This document shows, in pieces, positions 35,470 through 46,600 of a stretch of DNA of 64,000 nt. The notes under the pieces were generated by a model. It saw only the letters and a program-made list of their open reading frames with translations. It was not told the DNA's origin and did no database searches. The position numbers and the translations under genes are program-made. This DNA is from Asterias rubens (Eukaryota > Echinodermata > Asteroidea > Forcipulatida > Asteriidae). The stretch lies in contig NC_047069.1 in the NCBI RefSeq assembly GCF_902459465.1, forward strand, positions 2,108,001 through 2,172,000. Reading direction: 5' to 3'. Positions within the stretch are counted from its first letter, which is position 1; each line of letters opens with the position of its first letter.

Positions 35470-35838
35470 AGCCATTATACACTTTCGGAACAGAAAAAAA
35501 AAAAAATGTTCACAGATTTACAAAAACTTACAGGGTTTACAGAAGGTAATGGTTAAAGACTTCTCTTGAAATATTATTCCATAAAATGCTTTGCTTTTTG
35601 AGAAAACATTAAAACAATATCAATTCTCAACATCGAGAATTACGGATTTATAGTAAACACATGTCATGACACGGCGAAACGTGCGGAAACAAGGGTGGGT
35701 TTCCGGTTCTTTTCTCCCAACTCCGACGACCGATTGAGCCTAAATTTTCACAGGTTTGTTATTTGATATATAAGTTGTGATACACGAAGTGTGGGCCTTT
35801 GGAAAATACTGTTTACCGAAAGTGTCCAATGGCTTTAA
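35466..35838 (+). mobile_element. Family B TTAA MITE, copy 1
   Basis: TTAA-AAGCCATTATACACTTTCGG at the left and CCGAAAGTGTCCAATGGCTTTAA at the right. The centre pairs AATTCTC-AACATC-GAGAATT. The ACAGGTTTGTTATTTGATAT block shows it is a distant relative of family A. Confidence 0.85.
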
Positions 35839-36057
35839 ATATTTGTATTTGAACAATTCTGATACAATACAGTACTTATGCTGATCAGCAGCACATGGTA
35901 CAATCAGTCACTGTAGTGTTACACTCAATAAACAGTACTAAGACGGCATGATTTAATATCACACAGACCTACAAGCTGTTACTTCACGTTAAATCCAATG
36001 GGTTTATTTGCTCATAAATGTAAACTATTAGTTGTGAATTGTTTCTTTCATATAATC

Positions 36058-36063
36058 AATAAA
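36058..36063 (+). promoter_or_regulatory. Candidate polyadenylation signal (protocadherin)
   Basis: AATAAA followed within 50 bases by a GT-rich stretch (GTATGTTTGTGTGTATAG). A second AATAAA lies at 35927-35932. Either would imply a 3' UTR of about 3 kb containing several MITEs. Confidence 0.35.
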
Positions 36064-36419
36064 CAATACATTTGCACACATGTATATCATGTTCAGTATG
36101 TTTGTGTGTATAGCGCCTTGCTATGGTATGAAAGTCTGTGCATGATGACCACGTTTTAGGCCACGTCTTAATCAATACGTAATGCTTATATGACGTTAAA
36201 GACTTATGACGTCATATAGTGTCACAGGAAAGCTTCACTGTGAAGTATCCCAAGCATCCTATATTTATCAATATAGGACTCCTATATTTATTTTGGAGTG
36301 CCATGTATCGCAGCAGTAAACTACATACATATTTTGTGAGTATTTGGCAATTATTGATAATAATCGATCAAAGCTCTTCTGATAGTATGACCCATGTTCA
36401 TCGGGACATATATTTCATT

Positions 36420-36662
36420 CCTTAAACCATCTCAGCTCCCTTGGGAGTATACAGCCGGTGCTGTGAGTTACCGCGCTCCAAGCTAATCATTCACATAAAC
36501 CATCTCTGCCCTCTAAGGTAACCATTCTACACCATGGTGGAGAGAAGCGGTTGTTAAGTATCTTGCTCAAGGACACAAGTGCCACGACCAGGATTCGAAC
36601 CCACATCCCAATGACCCAGAACTAGAGTCTGATGCTCTTATCCGCTCGGCCACGACAACCCC
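36420..36662 (-). mobile_element. tRNA-derived SINE, copy 2
   Basis: Reverse orientation: TTAAACCATCTCAGCTCCC, TGGTGGAGAGAAGCGG, CTCAAGGACACAAGTG. The head has AGGATTCGAACCC and CGCTCGGCCACGAC, the complements of B and A boxes of a Ser/Leu-like tRNA promoter. Confidence 0.8.
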
Positions 36663-36905
36663 ACAATTACACATACAAGTGAAGTACAATCTTTCAGTAG
36701 GAAAACCATCACAGGTACAAGGTTCATGTTGTTTGTAATCATAACAATTTATTCCAGAGAATTTGTACAGCTCTATTTGCGTTATATGCAGTTAGGAATC
36801 ACATCAGTTGCATCAAAGCCTCCAGCGAGAAACTGGTTACATTCAGACTAAACATGAAATATTACTAGTTATCACACTAGTGCAAGTGGTATACGGAAAC
36901 TTTTC

Positions 36906-37015
36906 CAGGCCTGATACTTCACGGAGGCAACAAAGGCGATTGCCTCCGTGTCCCCTGGTCTCTGCCTTGGTGCCCTTGCCCTTTCAAAAAAAAGCACACG
37001 GCCCTGCAACCATAT
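36906..37015 (+). mobile_element. Family F MITE, copy 5 (internally deleted)
   Basis: CAGGCCTGATACTTCACGG at the left and CCTTGCCCTTTCAAAAAAAAG at the right. The middle third, including the GTAAATTTCTAC part, is missing. Confidence 0.8.
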
Positions 37016-37025
37016 ACATGTAGCA

Positions 37026-37160
37026 CAGGCCTAATACTTCAAAGAGGCAATAAGGCGATTGTCTCCTTGTCCACTGGTCATTGCCTTGAGTGCCTTTGAA
37101 ATGCTCCAGTAGAAATTTACAATATCACCATAGGGTGCCGTTTCACAAGGAGAAATTGGT
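37026..37160 (+). mobile_element. Family F MITE, copy 6 (right end lost)
   Basis: CAGGCCTAATACTTC through AAGGAGAAATTGG, then unrelated sequence. It lies directly beside copy 5 in the same orientation. Confidence 0.75.
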
Positions 37161-37560
37161 CATCATTTTACAATACCATCAGCACAATTCATTATTGTCA
37201 GTGATGTTGATTTATGCATTATTTTGTACACTAGCCCGTCGGACTATCAAACTGGAAAAACGACTAGCCCGGTTGTAAAACTGGTTGTCCCGGGCTAGTG
37301 GCAATGTCAACCCCTACACAGATCACACAATGTGAGAACAATAGCAAACATTAGCTCAAACATCTGTTACGCTAAGCAATTACAACCTTGAGAGCTGTGG
37401 TGAGACAATGGCGAGATCAAAGATCAATGATTTCTCACTTATTAACAATCAATATTGATGAATGCTGTTATTCAAGTACATTTTGATCTTATTGGTTCTA
37501 ATGTACAATTGGGTGTGAATTTAATCAATACATTGTATGTGCTGGCACACTTATGAAGCA
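37161..37560. other. No gene recognised
   Basis: A short palindromic pair, CTAGCCCGTCGGACTATCAAACTGG / CTAGCCCGGTTG and CCCGGGCTAG, lies near 37231-37300. No coding support. Confidence 0.4.
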
Positions 37561-37603
37561 TTAAGGGATTCGGGTACTTTTTCAAATTGTCCACAGATTT
37601 ACA

Positions 37604-37990
37604 TTAAAGGCAGTGGACACTATTGGTAATTACTCAAAGTAATTATTAGCATGAAACCTCACTTGGTAACGAGTAATGGGGAGAGGTTGATAGTCTAAAA
37701 CATTATGAGAAACGGCTCCCTCTGAAGCGACGTAGTTTTCGAGAAAGAAGTCATTTTCCACGAATTTGATTTCGAGACCTCAGTTTTAGAATTTGAGGTC
37801 TCAAAATCAAGCATCTGAAAGCACACAACTTCGTGTGCCAAGGGTGTCTTTTTCTTTCCTAGTTAACTCGCAACTCCGACGACCAATCGAGCTCAAATTT
37901 TCACAGGTTTGTTATTTTATGCATATTTTGAGATACACCAAGTGAGAAGACTTGTCTTTGACTATGACCAATAGTGTCCAGTGTCTTTAA
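37604..37990 (+). mobile_element. Family A TTAA MITE, copy 13 (full length, nested in H)
   Basis: TTAA on both sides. TIR AGGCAGTGGACACTATTGG at the left, against CCAATAGTGTCCAGTGTCT at the right. The GAGACCTC palindrome is at 37785-37812. The surrounding H sequence resumes on both sides with one TTAA to spare, which shows that TTAA is the duplicated target. Confidence 0.92.
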
Positions 37991-38108
37991 ACTAACAAGG
38001 TTAGAAGATAAAGATGGTTAAAAGCTTTCCTTCAAATATTACTTACTGAGGTGCTGTAGTTTTTGATAAATGAGTAAAACAATGTCACAAAACGTATTAA
38101 CCAGTTAT

Positions 38109-38350
38109 GGGCCCAATTTCATAAAGCCTGTAAGTACAAAAAATTGCTTAACATGAAATTTCTTCCTTAATAAAAACAGGATTACCAACTAAATTTACAC
38201 GTGATTTTCAGAATTTAGCAAACAACAGCTGAATGCCAGTAACAAGCAATATGCAACAAATTAAAATTTGGTTGGTAATCTTGTTTTTTATCGAGGAAGA
38301 AATTTCATGCTTAGCAAATTTGTGTGCTTACAAGCTTTATGAAATTGGGC
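38109..38350. mobile_element. Family E palindromic MITE, copy 5 (nested in H)
   Basis: The left end GGGCCCAATTTCATAAAGCC mirrors the right end GCTTTATGAAATTGGGC. The inner arms include AACAGGATTACCAACTAAATTT and AAATTTGGTTGGTAATC. It interrupts the core of H just after ACCAGTTATG. Confidence 0.88.
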
Positions 38351-38583
38351 AATGGTATTATACATGCACCATACCATACCATAACTGGTTAAAACGTTTT
38401 TACATGCTAAATTATTTTTGTAGCATTGTTTTACTCATTTCTCAAAAACTACAGCACCTCAGCAAGTAATATTCCAAGGGAAGCTTAATACTATCATAAT
38501 CAATCTTCAAACCCTGTATTAGTTTAATGTAAATCTGTGGACATTGTGTTTCGTGTTAGAAAAAAGTGCATTAGACCCTTTAA

Positions 38584-39457
38584 CAATAACCAGTCTAGAT
38601 AAATTGTAAAATATTTGACAAAATAACTGTAGTCTGGATTACTGGGGCTCTACAAAGTCTCCTATTAAATAAAAAATAAAAAAATAAAAAAACTAAGCTA
38701 TCAATTTAAAAACCTGTGGAATCATTTTAAACTGCAAGATATTATCAAAAGAAAACAATACCAGGGATGTAATAGGCTGTTGAAAAAAACCCTGAACTAT
38801 GAGCGCAAGGCGTCAAAGTTTGCGTGAAAGCTTGCAAGCATGAAAGCTTTCGTGCGCAGCCTGCTTACTAACATTTATCTTTGGTTTGAAAGCCAATCAG
38901 GGGGGTGTTCCATATTGTTTTATCTTTAAGTGATAAACTATTTCTTAGATAAATTTTGTTGGGGGCTGGGGGTTGAAAAAAAACACCTTGGATTTTCGGT
39001 TAATAACAGATAAATAACATCCCTGCAATATTTTAGTTTGAAATAGCGTAAACAAAAACAGTGTTTGTGCCCATTATTTCCCACAATCTCCTTTGAAAAA
39101 AACCCATCAAAATAATCGAAATAACAATAATGTTAGAGGTGGGAAAAAATTAAACAACACTTTTGTACGAGTATGCCCATAAATGGGACTGAAGCACATA
39201 TTGACCACATGCACTGACCTCGCATACAACTACACTCTGCCCATTTTTGTCGGCCATTTTGGGAGACAAACCTTGGCCATTTTGGGAGGCAAACTGCATG
39301 CAATGGTATGATGCATGTCTATACAATAACAATTCTCTACAGCTGATCTATGACTGTTTCAAATGATTTCCAGAGAGCAAACATTGTCCTGTTTTTATCA
39401 ACTAGCTTTACTTTCATCAATTCAAGCCTTCGTGAAGTTGTGCACTGAAAGACCAGG
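38584..39457. other. No gene recognised
   Basis: No exon. Short A-rich runs near 38680, and CATTTTGGGAGGCAAAC / GGCCATTTTGGGAGACAAAC local repeats near 39255-39290. Confidence 0.4.
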
Positions 39458-40092
39458 GGTGCATTCCAAACGAGCAAACGTATCACAACCGTTTGCACAA
39501 ATGCATTGGAACGATTGGTTGCGCACTTCGTGATGTCAATATGGCGACACTTTATAATAAAGATGGCGACACTACGTACATATTGTTTGTAATGTTAGGT
39601 GTTCCTGGCTGTGGCTTCTGAATGCGCCGCAGCTCCTTGTAAACGCAATATCAGGTGCTAAATAATTGGGTCTCAGAATTCATCACTGCAATAACCAATC
39701 TTTCTGAAAGTTTGTATATACTCAGCACCTTGAGTACCTTGTTTGGTAGATACGTGCGCTATTTAAGACTTCAATATTATAATTATTATTGCTGTATTGA
39801 AGGTCCTCTTCTGTACATCGTGACCTCAACTAATTTATTTCAACACGACCTGAATACGTTATCAACCACAAAAAACACACTATAATTACGTTCGTGACAA
39901 GAAAATAACATCGTCTGCTTATCGTTTTGTTGTCCGCCATTATAAAACCACCACAACCACCTCAGAATTACGCTCGCCTATAGTTGCTATCGTTCAGCAA
40001 CGTCGGCAGCGCACAACTCGTTCCACTTAAAATTGTTGGCGATCGTGCGTAAACGTTGGCAACATTTGCACAAGTGGAACGCACCCAAGGAC
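39458..40092. mobile_element. Possible inverted-repeat element containing a SINE piece (family P)
   Basis: GGGGTGCATTCCAAACGAGC near 39458 is roughly mirrored by GCACAAGTGGAACGCACCC near 40069, and GTTTGCAC.. by GTTGCGC.. inside. A SINE tail piece occupies 39590-39790. The boundaries are uncertain. Confidence 0.4.
39590..39790 (+). mobile_element. SINE 3' part, copy 3
   Basis: GTGTTCCTGGCTGTGGCTTC, AATTGGGTCTCAGAATTCATC, CTCAGCACCTTGAGTACC and TACGTGCGCTATTTAAGAC, ending in an ATTATTATTG-type tail. It lacks the tRNA head. Confidence 0.75.
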
Positions 40093-40540
40093 ATTTTGTC
40101 TGGATTCGCCATTTTGAACAGTCAACAAAGTTTACATGCACTGGACTCCAGAATATCATTATCAATCAGATTGATCACACATTGACTCATCATTCCATGT
40201 TTCATAGATCAATGGAAAGAAACGAAATGAAACTTTCCTTACAATATCATCTCTAAATTCCATATTTACATTAAATGTAGAAATGTCACTTAAAAGAAGC
40301 AATCTTTATGAATTTATTTGATAGCAAAGATTGATTTCTTATGGAAGAATTTATGTCAATAAAATTACCGGAAAATCTTGGGTTGGTTCATAGAACGTGC
40401 GTGTGGTTTCGTTGTGAGACCATTTTTATGGACGCGCATACGCCATTTTTGTTTCGCATGTATGGCAAAATATTTTACCATACAATGACGTCATCATTGA
40501 CCAATGAACACACTAGAAACAGTCTATGTGCGCTGACGTC

Positions 40541-40640
40541 TTGCCATTATTTGCCATACACGCATGTCACATGATGATAATTTTGCCATACATGCGTGTC
40601 CTGCGATGATCATTTTGCCATACACGCGTATCGTGGGTAT
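40541..40640 (+). repeat. Short tandem repeat, about three units of 40 bp
   Basis: TTTGCCATACACGCATGTCA, TTTGCCATACATGCGTGTCC and TTTGCCATACACGCGTATCG follow each other, separated by ATGATGATAA-like spacers. The repeat is imperfect. Confidence 0.7.
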
Positions 40641-40750
40641 TGATACACCGCATCCAAAGACGACACAGAGGGCGGCCGGACTCGGCGTTCTCCTGGTTCT
40701 AGTTCTATGGGTTGGTTGTATTTGCACCATTTTAATTATAGCCTTATACC

Positions 40751-41131
40751 TTAAAGGCAGTGGACACTATTGGTAGTTTCTCAGAATAATTGTTAGCATA
40801 AAACCTTTCTTAGTGACGAGTAATGGTTGATGGTATAAAACATTATGAGAAACGGCTCCCTCTGAAGTGCCATAGTTTTCGAGAAAGAAGTAATTTTCCA
40901 CGAATTTGATTTCAAGACCTCAGATTTAGAACTTGAGGTCTCGAAATCAACCATCTAAACGCACACAACTTCGTGTGACAAGGGTGTTTTTTTTCTTTCA
41001 TTATTATCTCGCAACTTCGACGACCGATTGAGCTCAAACTTTCACAGGTTTGTTATTTTATGCATATAATGAGATACACCAAGTGAGAAGACTGGTCTTT
41101 GACAATTACCAATAGTGTCCACTGTCTTTAA
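40751..41131 (+). mobile_element. Family A TTAA MITE, copy 14 (full length)
   Basis: TTAA at both ends, both TIRs present, GAGACCTC palindrome at the centre. It is very close in sequence to copy 4 (shared AACCATCTAAACGCAC variant). Confidence 0.92.
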
Positions 41132-41349
41132 CTTCTCAATCTTCCTACATGTATCTTAATGCACAATTAGCCTGAACATCTGACGTCACACTTCCAGGCT
41201 CGTGAATAACGCCAGTGAATGGCCTCTAGCCTAGGTCAATCCCCGTCCATAATCACCTTTCACCTACATTCATTTCACACACGGTCGAATCCTACATATC
41301 AACATTACTTGCAAGTACATGTAACTGTGCCTAATACACATACATGCAA

Positions 41350-41577
41350 AGCCCAGATTCATAGAGCTGCTGAGCACAAAAATTTGCTTAGCATGAAATT
41401 TCTTCCTTGATAAAAACAGGATTACCAACCAAATTTCCATTTGTTGCATATTGCTTGTTACTCGTATTCAGCTGTTGTTTGCTTATCCTGAAAATCACAT
41501 GGAAATTTGGTTGGTAATCCTGTTTTTATCACGGCAAAAAGTTTCATGCTAAGCAAAATTTTTTGAAATTGGGCCCA
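41350..41577. mobile_element. Family E palindromic MITE, copy 6
   Basis: The left end GCCCAGATTCATAGAGCTG and right end GAAATTGGGCCC are inverted. The arms pair AACAGGATTACCAACCAAATTT with its near-perfect complement at about 41500-41530. Confidence 0.85.
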
Positions 41578-41591
41578 GATGACCAAAAGTA

Positions 41592-41686
41592 AGCTTTCCA
41601 TATCTGTGTTTTGATTGGTCCAAATGGATGATTGTCAGCTGCACCCACATCACCTCGGACGAATCAAAACACAGATATGGAAAGCT
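41592..41686. repeat. 30-bp near-perfect inverted repeat, small MITE
   Basis: AGCTTTCCATATCTGTGTTT at 41592 continues to a 30-base arm. It pairs with 41657-41686 (ending ACAGATATGGAAAGCT) with two mismatches around a 35-base loop. The flanks AAAGTA.. and ..ATGTC show no clear duplication. Confidence 0.8.
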
Positions 41687-41757
41687 ATGTCACTGCACGT
41701 TTATCTAATGAAATCATTGCATCAAATGAAATCACTGGGGGTAAAGACAGGGGACTA

Positions 41758-42155
41758 GGGCCCAAATTCATGGCTCTGCTTACAGTAACACACAGGCAAC
41801 TGTAACTTCACCAAAAAAGAGGAAATTAAAACATGTCAATGATTTTGTATATTTTTTTTTTTTCAATTTGAATGGTAAAACTGAGATTAAAAAAGAGGAA
41901 ATCAGCTAATCCGAGGAAAAGTTGTATGCCTGCAGTAAGCAAAGAATCGTGCTTACGGAAGCAGGGAATTCTGTGCTTACATCAAGCTTGATTCACGGGT
42001 TAGCTGGGAATTTTTCTTGTGCGCGTGCATACTCCACGTTACTAGGCATTCTACGCTTACACAGCTAGCACAGAAAGTCGGCGCTTGCACGTAAGCTGAG
42101 AATGGTCATCGTAAGCGCAAATTTCGGCGGTAAGCAGAGCCGTGAAATTGGGCCC
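41758..42155. mobile_element. Family D palindromic MITE, copy 2
   Basis: GGGCCCAAATTCATGGCTCTG at the left and AGAGCCGTGAAATTGGGCCC at the right. The interior is rich in GCTTAC/GTAAGC. It is longer than copy 1 because of an extra AT-rich insert at about 41790-41925. It lies only about 30 bp beyond the alternative DNAJA3 3' exon. Confidence 0.85.
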
Positions 42156-42186
42156 AGTCTAATCTAATCATTGATTAATAATAATG

Positions 42187-42344
42187 TTATGATTTGGATG
42201 ACTTCCTCGTGGTGTCCTTTTCAGTCTCATTAATATCGTTAGCTACTTTGTGTGTTGGTATTTCTGAACTCACCACCTTGGTGTGTAACGCAGCACGTAG
42301 CTGACTGACGAGACCCTCTGGATCTAATGTAGCTATCTTGGCTC
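42187..42344 (-). CDS. Possible alternative 3' exon of DNAJA3
   Basis: It follows an acceptor-like TATAATCCAG| and stays open for 51 codons to TAA at 42187-42189 (start GAKIATLDPEGL, end TRKSSKS). Its phase fits the donor GCAG|GTAGG at the end of exon 10 only if exon 10 is read in the alternative frame, joining as TGLAG/AKIATLDPEG. In the normal DNAJA3 frame the stop is already in exon 10, so this would be 3' UTR. I do not recognise the peptide. It could also be chance. Confidence 0.4.
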
Positions 42345-42470
42345 CTGGATTATAAATAATAATAATAATATTGATTAAGTCAACATCTTTTATATAAAGC
42401 TAACTCATAAATACCACAGACAGTTTTGCTATTCCTATTGGTGGAGAGCATGTCACGTGGGGGCATTTGA

Positions 42471-42604
42471 GGACCTAGTTCAAGTATTAAAAAGCATATT
42501 TTGATTGCCCTATACTTGTTCAGTGAATAGACCCCAGGACCAGTAAGCTTTTTCACTAGTCAATACTTTAAACAAAATATGCTTTTAACACTTGAACTAG
42601 GTCC
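42471..42604. repeat. 33-bp inverted repeat
   Basis: GGACCTAGTTCAAGTATTAA (42471 on) pairs with TTAACACTTGAACTAGGTCC (to 42604), the arms continuing inward through AAGCATATTTTG / CAAAATATGCTT. The loop is about 70 bases. Probably a small MITE within the last DNAJA3 intron. Confidence 0.8.
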
Positions 42605-42642
42605 TTAGGTGTTTTAACTAGAATTTGGCCAGCGGACCACTG

Positions 42643-43023
42643 TTAAAGGGAAGGTACACGTTTGGTAATTATTCAAAACAAATATTTACTTAAAAACTGA
42701 CTTAGGATGAGCATTGGAGAGTTGTTGATAGTATAAAACATTGTGGGAAACGACTCCCTCTGAAGTAACGTAGTTTTTGAGAAAGAAGTAATTTCTCACG
42801 AAAATATAAAAAGACTTCTAGGTCAAAGTCTTTTCTTCCTATCTGAAAGCACATAATTTCGTCCACCAAGGGTGTTTTTTCTTTCATCATTTTCTCGCAA
42901 CTTCGAAGACCAATTGAGCCCAAATTTTCACAGGCTTGTTATTTTATGCTGATGATGGGATACAGAAAGTCAGAGAAGACTTGTCTTTTACAATTAATTA
43001 CCAAACGTGCCCAGTGCCTGTAA
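42643..43023 (+). mobile_element. Family A TTAA MITE, copy 15
   Basis: TTAA at the left, AAGACTTCTAGGTCAAAGTCTTTT centre, right end ACCAAACGTGCCCAGTGCCT. It belongs to the same subfamily as copy 10. Confidence 0.85.
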
Positions 43024-43208
43024 GGGAGAACACTGAGCTAGATGCAACTAGGTTTCACTCTGTAGCATTTTGAACAACGCATTCTCAGGTTTCCATTCAT
43101 TTGATCAATAGGCAAATGACTTGTAAATAACACAGCAACACAGACCAGCAGTACACTGCCTTTTTTGGTAAATTATTTTAAAATTTGACACACAACCACA
43201 AAGTACTC

Positions 43209-43448
43209 GGGCCCCATTTCATAGCTCTGCTTATCGCCAAATTCTGCGCTTACGATCACTCTTCTCTGCTTACGTGCAAGCGGCTAGCTGTGTAAGCGTG
43301 GAATGCCTAGTAATGTGGAGTACGCAAGCGCACAAGCCACAGTTCCCCACTAACCCATGAAATTCGCTTGGAGTATAAGCAAGCACGGAATTCCCTGCTT
43401 CCGCAAGCATTCTTTGCTTACGGTAAGCAGAGCAATGAAATTGGAGCC
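43209..43448. mobile_element. Family D palindromic MITE, copy 3
   Basis: GGGCCCCATTTCATAGCTCTG at the left, AGAGCAATGAAATTGGAGCC at the right, GCTTACG/CGTAAGC-rich arms. It lies between exon 10 and the possible extra exon. Confidence 0.8.
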
Positions 43449-43546
43449 TGTATGATTGTGAGTATTAATGTTGATCATTATTATTTAAACAAGTCATTTG
43501 CCTACCTGCTAAGCCTGTTTTCATTCTAGTCAGTAATGATTCAACG

Positions 43547-43632
43547 TTAATAACCCCGAACACGTTCAACGAGTCTTCTGAAGAAACCAGGTTCTTTATC
43601 TTTCTCTTCGTCTGATATTGTATCATCTGGTT
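43547..43632 (-). CDS. DNAJA3: DNAJA3 exon 10 (normal C terminus)
   Basis: Encodes [20 protein letters not shown] and on to VRGY with TAA at 43547-43549. The same exon is also open in the +1 frame to a good donor at 43505-43504 (43632-43506, 42 codons). Confidence 0.85.
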
Positions 43633-46600
43633 CTATATAATATGAAAAGACAAATAGCAAGGAGTGCTACAAAGTACAACCACTAATCATAATAATACTG
43701 GGTTCTTATCCCTAGGTTCTAACAATAATAATACACGGTTCTTAGCGTTTTATCACACCCCTAGGGGCCCATCAAAGCGCTCCGTATTGTTTCCTGCAAG
43801 ATAAGTGGAGCTACATGTAGTATTGAAGTATAAAAGGCCTGGAAGTGTCGTGTTAAGAGCACCGAATTCAAACTCTGGTGTTTCTGATCAGCAGAGAGTG
43901 GGTTCGAATCCCCAGCCAAAATACTTGTGTCCTTAAGCAAGACACTTCACCACTGCTTCCTCCTTCGGATGGGACGTTAAGCCGTTGGTCCCATATGTTA
44001 TGTAACACATGTAAAAGAACCCAGTGCACTTATCGAAAAGAGAAGGGGTTCGCCCCGGTGTTCCTGGTCCGATCGGCAGCAAATTGCGCCACAGCACCTT
44101 GTAAAACATTACATGGTGCTATCAGAATTAGGTCTTGTAATTCAAATGTAGTCCCACATCTTGCAGGAAATACTGTATGTTACAGCGCCAGGAGCGTCAC
44201 TGAGTGACGGACATGTGCGCTATATAAGAAGCCACAATTATTATAATAATTATAAGTACAACCACTAATAAGGATGTTAAGCCGTTGGTCCCATGTGTTG
44301 TGTAACGCATGTAAAAGAACCTAGTGCACTTATCGAAAAGAGAAGGGGTCCGCCCCGGTGTTCCTGGCTGTGGCTGCTTAATGCGCCAAAGCACCTTGTA
44401 AACCCTTATAAGGTGCTAACTAATTGGGTCTCAGAATTCATCACTGCAATAACCTATCTTTCTGAAAGTTTGTATATACTCAGCGCCTTGAGTACCTTGC
44501 TTGCTTTATAATACTTCAATATTATTATTATTATTTATAATAATACTCGGTTCTCTGCGCTTCATCACACCCCAAGGGGCATATCAAAGCACACAGTAAT
44601 ATTTCCTGCAAGGTATGTGGAGCTATGTTTTGAAGTATGAGACCTATTCCTTAATAGCACTATGTAATGGTTAACAAGGTGCTGTGGCGCAATATGCTGC
44701 CGATCAAACCAGGAAAGAGTGTGTTACACAATACACAGGACCAACGGCTTTACGTCCCATCCGAAGGTCGCAGCAATAATGGTAAAATGTCTTACTAAAG
44801 GACACCGGTGTCACACCTGGGATTCGAACCCACACTCTGCTAAACAGAAACACCAGAGCTTGAGTATGGTGCTCTTTTCCGCTCGACCACTACGCACCAT
44901 CACTACAACTATTTAACTGGTTTAAATGTATGCTGTTTGATTAACATATGAAATTTTTAAAGGGTGTCATGGCCGAGTGGTTAAAAGAATCAAATTCAAG
45001 TTCTGGTGGTTAAGATATCAGAGCGTGGGTTTCGAATCCCACTTGTGTCCTTGAGCAGAATGCTTTACTATAATTGCTTCTCTCCACCCAGGGGTAAATG
45101 GGTACCTGCCAGGGTAGAGGTTGATGTTGTGTATGAAAAAGTCACTTGCGCCATACAGCAGCTCAGGGCTGTATACTCCCAAGGGAGCTGAGCAAGATAA
45201 AGGAATGTTATTGGCCCAATGACCAGGGTACTAATGTAAAGCGTCCATCCAAAACCGCGTCTGAAAAACCCTGACAGCATCTGGCTCAAGGACACTAGTG
45301 TCATGACCAGGATTCAAACCCATACTTAACTAGCAGAACTTGAATTCGATGCTCTTAAAGGCAGTGGACACTATTTGTAAGTACTCAAAATAATTGTCAG
45401 CATAAAACCTTACTTGGTAACGAGTAATGGGGAGAGGTTGATAGTATAAAACATTGTGAGAAACGGCTCCCTCTGAAGTAACGTAGTTTTTGAGAAAGAA
45501 GTAATTTTCTACGAATTTGATATTGAGACCTCAGAATTAGATTTTGAGGTCTCGAAATTAAGCATCTGAAAGCGCACAACTACGTGTGGCAAGGGTGTTT
45601 TTTCTTTTATTATTATCTCGCAACTTCGACGACGTATTGAGTTCAAATTTTCACAGGTTTGTTATTTTATGCATATGTTGAGATACACCAAGTGAGAAGA
45701 CTGGTCTTTGACAATTGCCAAAGGTCTCCAGTGTCTTTAAGCACTCGGCCATAACACCCTATGTGTTGAGAGAAGAACACATCTATTTAAAGGTTTGCCA
45801 TTTGTTTTAGTAAAAAATGTGGCAAAGTATTTGTGTGCAGCTATTACTACAGAGTTTGGTGATTCCTTGTGGTTACTCACCATCGCTTGTCTTGGTTGTC
45901 CCATCTACAGCTCCTGACACTCCAGTCTCCTCTTCAGCAAATGCTAATAATACCGCCCTCTGTTTATTGGTTAATTTACTGAGAGAAGAAATGAACAAAA
46001 TACAAACAAGAATAAATACAAGCATTCCTCATAAAAATATTCCTCATACAAGAAAAAAAAGGGACCAGTGTTGAAGCTACAATCCAGGCCAAAATACTTG
46101 GGCCCCCCATTCTCAACGCTACATAAAACCATTCCCTGTCCACTTCCCCTCTGACGAAAAACATTCTCTCCCCGTCCCCTTTCCTCCCGCTCAACGTTGA
46201 CTGAAACACAGCAGACCGTGCAATCCCATGCAATCAGAACCAACATTTAAAGGTGGCAGGGGGGCCAAAAACCATTCCCTGTCCACTTCCCACTGACAAT
46301 GAACATTCTATCCCCGTCCCCTCTCCTCCCGCTCAACATTGACTAGAACACAGCAGACCGTGCAATCCATGCAATCAGAACCAACATTTAAAGGTGGCAG
46401 GGGGGCTAAAAACCATTCCCTGTCTGCTTCCCACTGACAATGAACATTCTATCCCCGTCCCCTTTCCCCCCCCCCGCTCAACGTTGACTGAAACACAGCA
46501 GACCGGGCAATCCATGCAATCAGAACCAACATTTAAAGGTGGCAGGGTGGGCCAAAATACTTGGGCCCCCCATTCTCAACGCTACATAAAACCATTCTAT

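Larger units (their letters stand above)
37561..38583. mobile_element. Family H TTAA MITE, copy 2, with two nested insertions
   Basis: H ends lie at 37561 (TTAAGGGATTCGGGTAC) and 38583 (TTAGACCCTTTAA). Family A copy 13 is inserted at 37604-37990 and family E copy 5 at 38109-38350. Removing both leaves about 390 bp, matching the intact H copy at 12309-12711. Confidence 0.88.

Noticed and set aside
40541..40640. CRISPR-like array
   Set aside because: The genome is plainly eukaryotic, and the three units are imperfect tandem repeats without unique spacers.
44961..45045. Functional tRNA-Ser/Leu gene at the SINE head
   Set aside because: A and B boxes are present, but the acceptor stem cannot pair and the sequence runs on into a SINE body found elsewhere.
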